This document shows positions 1 through 4,641 of a stretch of 7,331 bases of DNA, piece by piece; the stretch's first letter is position 1, and every line of letters starts with the position of its first letter. The stretch is from Betaproteobacteria bacterium (GTDB lineage: Bacteria > Pseudomonadota > Gammaproteobacteria > Burkholderiales > SG8-39), in contig QYQC01000081.1 of assembly GCA_007280315.1 (NCBI GenBank), positions 1 through 7,331 on the forward strand, in the 5' to 3' direction. A model generated the notes under the pieces. That model saw only the letters and a program-made list of their open reading frames with translations, was not told the DNA's origin and searched no databases. A program made the translations under genes and the position numbers.

Positions 1-1
1 G

Positions 2-565
2 GGTTGTGTGGTGAATCGGCTGGAGAACGCGGCTGCGCTTTGCTCTCGGACCGCCAGGGCGATCGCCGATGGCAAAGTGGTGGGTTGGTTTCAGGGACGC
101 ATGGAATGGGGGCCGCGGGCGCTCGGCAATCGCTCCATCCTCGCCGATCCACGGCGCGCCGACATGAAGGATCTGCTCAATCTCAAGATCAAGCGGCGCG
201 AGTCGTTCCGGCCGTTCGCGCCCTCGATCCTGCGCGAGCACGTTGCCGAGTGGTTCGAGGTCGACGACGACGTGCCCTTCATGATGCAGGTGTATCCGAT
301 CCGTGAGGAAAAGCGCGCTCTGATTCCGGCGGTCACTCATGTGGATGGATCCGGACGACTGCAGACCGTCACGCGCGATACCAACCCGCGCTATTACGCG
401 CTGATCGACGCGTTTCACGAGCTTACGGGAATACCGATGGTTCTGAATACATCGTTCAACGAGAACGAACCCGTAGTGTGCACGCCGCAGGAGGCGCTTG
501 ATTGCTTCCTGCGCACGAAAATGGATGTGCTGGTGATGGAGAATTGGCTGGTCGAGCGCCCGTGA
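2..565 (+). CDS. Carbamoyltransferase, NodU/CmcH family, C-terminal part (5' truncated by window)
   Basis: This is the C-terminal domain of an O-carbamoyltransferase, an enzyme that moves a carbamoyl group from carbamoyl phosphate to a hydroxyl of a sugar or secondary metabolite. The frame is open to the window edge, so the GTG at 8 is not taken as the start. The family signatures follow in order: GWFQGRMEWGPRALGNRS at about 86-139, KRRESFRPFAPS at 191-226, a short VTHVDGSGRLQTV stretch at 333-372, and GIPMVLNTSFNENEP with CTPQEAL towards the end. About 185 residues are visible of a family that is usually 550-600 residues long, so the N-terminal ATP/carbamoyl-adenylate domain lies upstream. 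The glycosyltransferase gene at 1013 suggests a polysaccharide or glycoconjugate decoration locus; the acceptor is unknown. The family call is secure, the pathway is inferred. Confidence 0.93.
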   Translation, partial: GCVVNRLENAAALCSRTARAIADGKVVGWFQGRMEWGPRALGNRSILADPRRADMKDLLNLKIKRRESFRPFAPSILREHVAEWFEVDDDVPFMMQVYPIREEKRALIPAVTHVDGSGRLQTVTRDTNPRYYALIDAFHELTGIPMVLNTSFNENEPVVCTPQEALDCFLRTKMDVLVMENWLVERP

Positions 566-590
566 ATCAACCACCTTGGCTCCGCAGAGG

Positions 591-609
591 TATACTCCAA
601 AGCGGAGTA
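591..609 (+). promoter_or_regulatory. Putative promoter -10 box with overlapping operator palindrome of the first antitoxin
   Basis: TATACT at 591-596 resembles a sigma-70 -10 box. It overlaps a perfect inverted repeat TACTCC-aaagc-GGAGTA (593-609), about 17 bases before the antitoxin ATG. Type II antitoxins usually repress their own promoter by binding such palindromes, so this is a likely autoregulatory operator. I see no good -35 box at the right distance (568-574). Confidence 0.45.
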
Positions 610-625
610 CGCATCGAGGATAGCC

Positions 626-829
626 ATGAACATGCCTGGTATCGAGTTCTTGATTGACCGCCTGGGGCGAAAGAAGGCGGTTCTCATAGACCTGAAGAAG
701 CACAAGGATCTCTGGGAAGATCTCTACGACGCTTATGTCGCACACCACCGCCGCAATGATCCTCGCGAATCATTGGCGGCGGTGAAGAAAATGATTGAGT
801 CCAAAGCCAAGCGCAAAGCGCGTGGCTGA
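626..829 (+). CDS. Antitoxin of a type II toxin-antitoxin pair (Phd/RelB-like)
   Basis: A 67-residue protein of the small antitoxin type found directly before RelE/ParE toxins. The N-terminal part (residues about 5-24, IEFLIDRLGRKKAVLIDL) has the strand-turn-strand look of a Phd/YefM-like DNA-binding start. Residues 25-60 are charged and helical, with the NDPRESLAAVKKMI segment typical of toxin-wrapping tails. GAGGA at 616-620 lies 5 bases before the ATG at 626; ATG 632 (third residue) is possible but less well spaced. The stop overlaps the GTG of the following toxin remnant by 8 bases, the usual coupled arrangement. The toxin is decayed, so this antitoxin may now be an orphan acting only as a small repressor or against related toxins elsewhere. 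It is recognised by context and pattern; the exact family is uncertain. Confidence 0.75.
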   Translation: MNMPGIEFLIDRLGRKKAVLIDLKKHKDLWEDLYDAYVAHHRRNDPRESLAAVKKMIESKAKRKARG

Positions 830-977
830 GTTCTCCGTCGTCTTTGCGCGCTCGGCGCGCAAAGAGTTGCAGTCGCTTGATCCCCCGGTCGTTTCGCGCG
901 TTCTTAGGGGCATTGAAGCACTTGCGAGCAGACCGCTAGTATCTGGCGTCTTGATAAAACGCGATTACAGTGCGTGA
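822..977 (+). pseudogene. Decayed RelE/ParE-family toxin
   Basis: From GTG 822 (or TTG 795) the frame encodes AEFSVVFARSARKELQSLD followed by VVSRVLRGIEALASRP, a clear RelE/ParE N-terminal half. Intact members run to about 85-95 residues and continue with a basic linker, then LWRIRIGDYRVIY and a C-terminal HRR-type segment holding the RNA-cleaving or target-binding residues. Here the protein stops at TGA 975-977 after about 51 residues. An I-W-R codon run at 941-949 lies one frame off, and an R-D-Y-S-A run that could match GDYRV returns in frame at 960-974. This fits loss of roughly a dozen codons after 935, a one-base insertion between 949 and 963, and a stop. In the same frame beyond the stop, MVLSMAP (993-1013) could be a last relic of the C-terminus; that is tentative. 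The toxin is very probably inactive. Confidence 0.72.
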
Positions 978-988
978 GTCTGCAGTAA

Positions 989-1018
989 TCTCATGGTCTT
1001 GAGCATGGCACCATGAGA
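989..1018 (+). promoter_or_regulatory. Inverted repeat that would fold over the glycosyltransferase start codon
   Basis: TCTCATGGT (989-997) and ACCATGAGA (1010-1018) are perfect 9-base complements with a 12-base loop. The right arm contains the ATG at 1013, so in mRNA the start codon would be paired. No strong Shine-Dalgarno sequence precedes it; only a weak GAG at 1001-1003 lies in the loop. A translational control role is inference; it could also be a chance or decayed-sequence repeat. Confidence 0.4.
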
Positions 1019-2251
1019 GTCATTTTCCTCAACCGCTACTTCTATCCCGACCATTCTGCGACGAGCCAGATGCTTTCTGATCTGGCTTTTTTCTTGGCCG
1101 CGTCCGGAGTCGAAGTATGCGTGGTAACAAGCTGCCAGCGCTATGACGATGCTACCGCGGGTCTGCCGTCGCACGAGCGCATCGACGAAGTGGACGTGCA
1201 TCGTGTGCGCACCACGCGTTTCGGCCGGGACCAGCTCATCGGCCGGGCGCTGGACTATGCGACCTTCTACCTCGCCGCAGGCTCGCGGCTGTGGCGCATC
1301 GCGCGTGCGGGAGACGTCGTTGTCGCCAAGACCGATCCGCCGTTGATTTCCGTGGTGGCGGCCGTGGTCGCGCGCTGGCGCGGCGCGCGGCTGGTCAACT
1401 GGGTGCAGGACGTGTTCCCTGAAGTGGCCGAGGCGCTCGGCGTGCGCGCGCTCGCCGGACCGCAGGCGGGGATACTGCGGCGGCTGCGAAACGCTGCGTT
1501 CCGGTCGGCAGTAGCCAATGTTGTGCTGAGCGAGCGCATGGCCGCGGTGGTTGCAGGAGCGAGTGGACTAGCTGATCGCGATCAAGATCGCTCCTACAAC
1601 AACCGCACCCATGTGATTCCCAACTGGGCGGACATAGAGGCAATACGACCGGTTGCGCCGGCGGACAACCCGTTGCGGCGCGAATGGGGGCTCGCCGAGA
1701 AGTTCGTCGTGTGCTACTCGGGGAACATGGGTCGCGTGCACGAGTTCGATACCATCCTTGATGCAGCGCAAGCGCTAGCGAGCACGGCTGCGCCGATCGA
1801 ATTCCTGTTCATCGGCGGCGGTGCGCAGCTTCGCCTGCTCGAAGACGAAGTTCGCCGCCGGGCGCTGCCAAACGTGCAGTTCCGGCCCTACCAGGACCGC
1901 GCCGGGCTGTCGTTGAGCCTGGGCGTCGGGGATGTGCATTTGGTGTCGCAACGGCCCGAAGTGGAGGGTTATGTGTTCCCGAGCAAGCTCTACGGCATTT
2001 TCGCCGCCGGGCGGCCGGTGGTGTTCATCGGCGACGCAAATGGAGAGATTGGCTCACTGGTGGAACGCGAGGGTGTAGGCGTCGCGGTACAGCAGGGCGA
2101 CGCAAACGGCCTGGCCGGACAGTTGCTGCGGCTTGCCGGCGACGCAGCATTGCGCGAGACCATGGGCGCGCGGGCGCGAGCGCTGTTGTGCGAACGCTAT
2201 GACAAGAAAATCGCGCTCAATGCCTGGCTTAAATTACTGCGGGAGTTGTGA
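1013..2251 (+). CDS. Glycosyltransferase family 4 (WbuB-type) of a surface-polysaccharide locus
   Basis: A 412-residue GT-B fold, retaining glycosyltransferase that would transfer a sugar from a nucleotide-sugar donor to a lipid-linked or polysaccharide acceptor at the cytoplasmic face of the inner membrane. The N-terminal acceptor domain starts MRVIFLNRYFYPDHSATSQM, fixing ATG 1013; an in-frame stop lies at 986-988. WVQDVFPEVAEALG (130-143) and HVIPNWAD (200-207) mark the domain link. The donor domain has YSGNMGRVHEFDTILDA (235-251), FLFIGGGAQ (264-272) and GYVFPSKLYGIFAAGRPVVF (319-338) near the sugar-nucleotide site. Residues about 187-196 are encoded by a REP-like palindromic element and look like an insertion just before the conserved HVIPNW strand. 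The donor sugar cannot be read from sequence. Neighbours (carbamoyltransferase, galE remnant) support exopolysaccharide or O-antigen synthesis. Confidence 0.9.
   Translation: MRVIFLNRYFYPDHSATSQMLSDLAFFLAASGVEVCVVTSCQRYDDATAGLPSHERIDEVDVHRVRTTRFGRDQLIGRALDYATFYLAAGSRLWRIARAGDVVVAKTDPPLISVVAAVVARWRGARLVNWVQDVFPEVAEALGVRALAGPQAGILRRLRNAAFRSAVANVVLSERMAAVVAGASGLADRDQDRSYNNRTHVIPNWADIEAIRPVAPADNPLRREWGLAEKFVVCYSGNMGRVHEFDTILDAAQALASTAAPIEFLFIGGGAQLRLLEDEVRRRALPNVQFRPYQDRAGLSLSLGVGDVHLVSQRPEVEGYVFPSKLYGIFAAGRPVVFIGDANGEIGSLVEREGVGVAVQQGDANGLAGQLLRLAGDAALRETMGARARALLCERYDKKIALNAWLKLLREL
1572..1599 (-). repeat. REP-like palindromic element inside the glycosyltransferase gene
   Basis: Read on the minus strand the element begins TTGTAGGAGCGATC and holds a perfect hairpin GCGATC-tt-GATCGC (1578-1591). 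GTAGGAGCGA followed by an AT-loop palindrome is the layout of REP elements known from pseudomonads and relatives. It is read in frame by the gene as ADRDQDRSYN, at a spot where related GT4 proteins have a shorter loop. A second copy of the core lies at 3539-3558. Confidence 0.65.
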
Positions 2252-2264
2252 CGGTGGTTTGCGG

Positions 2265-2279
2265 GGCGCCTCTGGCGCC
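2265..2279. terminator. GC hairpin between convergent glycosyltransferase and galE remnant
   Basis: GGCGCC-tct-GGCGCC is a perfect 6-base stem with a 3-base loop, starting 14 bases after the glycosyltransferase stop and ending 9 bases beyond the galE remnant stop. No T-run follows on either strand, so a role as an intrinsic terminator is uncertain. Confidence 0.3.
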
Positions 2280-2287
2280 GGCCGCGG

Positions 2288-2706
2288 CTAGCGCTTCGCC
2301 CCAAGCAACCGCTTTTCCCAAGCCAGCGCCGAGCGCGTGATCTCGTCCAGGCTGGTGCCGCGCGGCTGCCAGCCGAACGCAGCCTTTAGTCTATCGTTGG
2401 ATGCGACCAGCCGCGCCGGGTCGCCCACGCGCCGCGCGCCCCTGCGCACCGCGAAATCCACGCCCGAGGCTTGTTTCACTGCCGCGATCACCTCGCGCAC
2501 GCTGGAGCCGCGGCCGTAGCCGAAATTGAGCACGGCAGAGTCGCCGCCGCGTTGGAGGTAGGCGAGCGCCTCAAGATGGGCTTGGGCGAGATCTTCGAAG
2601 TGGACGTTGTCGCGGATGCAGGTGCCGTAACATCGTGCCCGGCTTCGCCGAGCTGCTTGGCCACGTGGCTGCCGATGTAACCAGCGCCGCCGCAACAACG
2701 TCGCAC
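2288..2706 (-). pseudogene. galE: UDP-glucose 4-epimerase remnant with large internal deletion
   Basis: Intact GalE (about 330-340 residues) interconverts UDP-glucose and UDP-galactose with NAD for polysaccharide synthesis. Reading right to left, 2688-2629 encodes GGAGYIGSHVAKQLGEAGHDV, the NAD-binding Rossmann start. At about 2626-2631 the sequence jumps, in another frame, to YGTCIRDNVHFEDLAQAHLE and continues through LNFGYGRGSSVREVIAAVK, VGDPARLVASNDRLKAAFGW and ALAWEKRLLG to a TAG at 2288-2290, the normal C-terminus. Roughly 180 central residues are missing, including the Ser/Thr and YxxxK catalytic residues. The extreme N-terminus is also off (MRRCC where a strand such as MKILVTGG is expected). 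The well-preserved C-terminal half suggests recent loss. The 150-codon frame that includes the C-terminal part begins with unrelated residues and is not a credible gene on its own. Confidence 0.88.
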
Positions 2707-2774
2707 TAACGCACTCGGGCGAAAGACCGATCGCGGTCAATCTTCGCTGGAATTCGCAGGCACGTTGTGCCAGA

Positions 2775-2784
2775 ATGTATACAT
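2775..2784 (+). promoter_or_regulatory. Palindrome over the likely -10 region of the second antitoxin
   Basis: ATGTATACAT is a perfect 10-base palindrome containing TATACA (2778-2783), a fair -10 box, 19 bases before the antitoxin ATG. TTCGCA at 2753-2758 is a weak -35 candidate with a long 19-base spacer. Ribbon-helix-helix antitoxins bind short palindromes of this kind at their own promoters, so autorepression is likely but unproven. Confidence 0.42.
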
Positions 2785-2803
2785 CCTGACACGAAAGTTC
2801 ATT

Positions 2804-3049
2804 ATGCCCGATTCCACCACCATTTCAATCCGCCTCGATGAGACCGTGAAAGAGCGCCTGGATCACCTGGCCGATGCCACTCACCGCAGCAAGTCTTTTC
2901 TAGCTGCCGAAGCTATTCGCGCCTATGTAGACCTCAACGAGTGGCAGATCGGCGAAATTAAGAGTGCTCTTCAAGAAGCCGACGCGGGAGATTTCGCGAA
3001 ACCCTCCGAGCTGAATAAAGTCTTGGGAAAATGGCGCAAGCCGCGCTAA
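2804..3049 (+). CDS. Ribbon-helix-helix antitoxin, CopG/ParD family
   Basis: An 81-residue protein that should bind and neutralise the ParE-like toxin encoded next and repress their joint promoter. Residues 4-12 (STTISIRLD) form the DNA-contacting beta ribbon, followed by two helices, ETVKERLDHLADATHRSKS and FLAAEAIRAYVDL, giving the full ribbon-helix-helix fold. Residues 46-81 form the toxin-binding tail, rich in charge and ending KWRKPR. ATG 2804 is chosen because it starts immediately before the ribbon; the open frame extends to 2765, but that extension would cover the promoter palindrome. A weak GAAAG (2793-2797) lies 6 bases upstream. The gene overlaps the toxin start by 19 bases, which favours coupled translation. 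Confidence 0.85.
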   Translation: MPDSTTISIRLDETVKERLDHLADATHRSKSFLAAEAIRAYVDLNEWQIGEIKSALQEADAGDFAKPSELNKVLGKWRKPR

Positions 3050-3333
3050 AGCCCCTGGAAGTCGCTTGGCTGCGCAAGGCGCTACGTAACCTTGATGAAG
3101 AGGCTACCTATATTTCGCAGGATAATCCGCAGGCCGCACAACAGGTCGTTGCACGAATTGTCGACGCGGTCGAACTGCTAATACTTCAGCCAGGGCTGGG
3201 ACGACCCGGCCGAGTCCCGGGGACCCGCGAGCTGCCAGTCGCCAACACCCGGTATCTGATTCCTTATCGCGTACGCGGTCGGCGCATCGAAATCCTGCGC
3301 GTCTTCCATACGTCGCGAAAACCACCGTCGTAG
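3031..3333 (+). CDS. RelE/ParE-superfamily toxin, ParE-like
   Basis: A 100-residue protein with the full layout of ParE-type toxins, which in characterised members poison DNA gyrase rather than cut mRNA. VAWLRKALRNLDEEATYISQ (11-30) and the amphipathic DNPQAAQQVVARIVDAVELL helix (31-50) form the N-terminal hairpin. QPGLGRPGRVPGTREL (53-68) is the typical turn, and TRYLIPYRVRGRRIEILRVF with HTSRKP (73-98) is the C-terminal sheet. Nothing is missing compared with the family's 90-100 residues. The ATG at 3031 sits inside the antitoxin gene in another frame; the first ten residues (MAQAALKPLE) are not conserved in the family, so a start slightly downstream is possible. It faces the convergent tsaD gene. 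The biochemical target cannot be told from the sequence. Confidence 0.85.
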   Translation: MAQAALKPLEVAWLRKALRNLDEEATYISQDNPQAAQQVVARIVDAVELLILQPGLGRPGRVPGTRELPVANTRYLIPYRVRGRRIEILRVFHTSRKPPS

Positions 3334-3419
3334 TGGTAGCGCGAAAAGGTACGTAGCGCATTGCTTACTGGGGGATAGCCTCCGGGGGGGTTGTTTTCTT
3401 AGGCTTGGTTAGTCCGATC

Positions 3420-3435
3420 GCGGCGAGGGCGCCGC
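3420..3435 (-). terminator. GC hairpin immediately after the tsaD stop codon
   Basis: GCGGCG-aggg-CGCCGC is a perfect 6-base stem with a 4-base loop that abuts the tsaD stop (TAA on the minus strand, 3438-3436). No T-run follows on the minus strand, so it may act as a 3' end-stabilising hairpin or a weak terminator. The remaining gap back to the toxin (3334-3419) holds a 7-G run at 3384-3390 and a T-rich stretch at 3391-3400, with no convincing stem. Confidence 0.35.
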
Positions 3436-4521
3436 TTACAAAATCATTGTCGATAGATCCCAGCGCGGTTTGACGGTGAAGGCGTAGGTGCGTTGTGCTG
3501 CAGGCATATTCGCGAGTCCCCCAAGGGGACTTCTTTCAGGGCGCAAGCTCGCTCCTACGGATCCGGCGCCCAAGCGCAGCGCCCCCGCCAGCGCAATCAT
3601 CGCGCCGTTGTCGGTGCAAAACTCATATTCCGGATAGAACACGGTATAGCCCGCCTCCGCCGCCGCGCCGTCTAGCCGCTCGCGCAGACGTCGATTGGCG
3701 CCGACGCCTCCGGCGACGACGAGCTGGCTTAGACCGGTCCGCTCTAGTGCGTAGAGCGATTTAGTCACCAGCACGTCGACCACGGCTTCCTGAAACGACG
3801 CCGCGATGTCGGCCTTGCCGGCGGCGTCGGGCGCTTCCCGTCGCACCAGCAGCAGCACCGCGGTCTTCAGGCCGCTGAAAGAAAAATCCAGATTGCCCGT
3901 CTTGCGCATCTGCTCGAGCATGGGCCGCGGTAGCTTGTGCGTTCCTGCCTTTCCCTGCCCCGCCAGCTGCGCCAGCGCCGGTCCGCCCGGATAGCCGAGG
4001 CCGAGCAGCTGCGCGGTCTTGTCGAAGGCTTCGCCGGCGGCGTCGTCCACGGTCTCGCCCAGCAGTTCGTACTCGCCCACTGCAGCGACGCGCATCAACT
4101 GCGTATGCCCGCCCGAAACCAGCAATGCGACAAACGGAAACTTCGGCGGATTGCTGGCGAGAAGCGGCGAAAGCAGGTGGCCTTCGAGATGGTGTATGCC
4201 CAGCGCAGGGATATCGAGGGCGAAGGCGAGCGCGTTGGCAATGCTGGTGCCGACCAGCAGCGCACCGGCCAGTCCCGGTCCCTGGGTGTAGGCGATGGCG
4301 TCAAGCTCCGCGAACGCGACGCCTGCCTCGCGCATCACCTGGCGGATCAGCGGCAGCACGCGGCGAATGTGATCGCGCGACGCGAGTTCCGGCACCACGC
4401 CGCCGTATTCCTGGTGCATCGCGATCTGCGTGTGCAGCGCGTGCGCGAGCAGGCCGCGTTCGCTGTGATACAGGGCGATGCCGGTTTCGTCGCAGGAGGT
4501 TTCAATGCCCAGGATCAGCAT
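3436..4521 (-). CDS. tsaD: tRNA N6-adenosine threonylcarbamoyltransferase TsaD
   Basis: TsaD transfers the threonylcarbamoyl group from TC-AMP to A37 of tRNAs that read ANN codons, working with TsaB and TsaE in the cytoplasm; it is essential in most bacteria. The start is ATG at 4521-4519, giving MLILGIETSCDETGIALY, the universal N-terminus; the frame continues upstream to 4647 without family sequence. The ASKHA fold motifs are all present: GIETSCDETG (5-14), TQGPGLAGALLVG (79-91), the metal site HHLEGH (110-115), LVSGGHTQL (134-142), GYPGGPAL (176-183), FSFSGLKTA (213-221), VAGGVGANRRLR (269-280) and CTDNGAMIA (302-310) with the third metal ligand D304. Length is 361 residues against about 337-345 usually; the excess lies at about 320-338, encoded by a REP-like repeat, before the conserved KPRWDL end. 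No clear Shine-Dalgarno sequence is seen. Confidence 0.97.
   Translation of the reverse strand: MLILGIETSCDETGIALYHSERGLLAHALHTQIAMHQEYGGVVPELASRDHIRRVLPLIRQVMREAGVAFAELDAIAYTQGPGLAGALLVGTSIANALAFALDIPALGIHHLEGHLLSPLLASNPPKFPFVALLVSGGHTQLMRVAAVGEYELLGETVDDAAGEAFDKTAQLLGLGYPGGPALAQLAGQGKAGTHKLPRPMLEQMRKTGNLDFSFSGLKTAVLLLVRREAPDAAGKADIAASFQEAVVDVLVTKSLYALERTGLSQLVVAGGVGANRRLRERLDGAAAEAGYTVFYPEYEFCTDNGAMIALAGALRLGAGSVGASLRPERSPLGGLANMPAAQRTYAFTVKPRWDLSTMIL
3511..3558 (-). repeat. Composite REP-like element with a second hairpin inside the 3' end of tsaD
   Basis: Read on the minus strand it begins GTAGGAGCGAGCTTGCGCC (3558-3540), close to the core of the element at 1572-1599 but with a less perfect hairpin. 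After a short spacer comes a second perfect hairpin, AGTCCCC-ttg-GGGGACT (3531-3515). The element is translated in frame as about VGASLRPERSPLGGLAN and sits between the last helix (ALRLGAG) and the terminal strand (YAFTVKPRWDL) of TsaD. Confidence 0.6.
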
Positions 4522-4580
4522 CGGCGGAAAGCGTAGACTCTCAGGGTAATCCCTAACGGAAAGGTGCGGGCGTCGCTCTA

Positions 4581-4586
4581 TATAAT
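4581..4586 (+). promoter_or_regulatory. Consensus -10 box for the efflux operon
   Basis: TATAAT, a perfect sigma-70 -10 hexamer, lies in the 120-base gap between the divergent tsaD and efflux genes. No good -35 is found 16-18 bases upstream (about 4557-4564). Transcription from here would begin near 4592, which argues against the GTG at 4564 as translation start and favours TTG 4642. The same AT-rich spot read on the other strand (TATTATATAG) could serve tsaD, but that is weaker. Confidence 0.5.
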
Positions 4587-4641
4587 ACGCGACTTCACTC
4601 AGCGGGCGAACGATCTGGTCCTGCCTGCTCATGGAAAACAA

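Noticed and set aside
2725..2738. Hairpin GACCG-atcg-CGGTC between the galE remnant and the second antitoxin
   Set aside because: Five-base arms are expected by chance in GC-rich DNA, and no T-run or gene boundary fits.
3370..3400. Possible intrinsic terminator after the ParE-like toxin (GGGGG-atag-CCTCC, then 7 G and a T-rich tail)
   Set aside because: The stem is only 5 base pairs with a G-T pair, and the T-rich tail is separated from it by seven Gs.
4095..4556. Plus-strand open frames opposite tsaD
   Set aside because: They are shadows of tsaD, low-complexity Arg/Ala-rich translations without motifs.
4564..4641. GTG 4564 start for the efflux channel
   Set aside because: It lies upstream of the TATAAT box at 4581 and puts 26 non-signal residues before the hydrophobic core; TTG 4642 fits better, though the true start is unproven.
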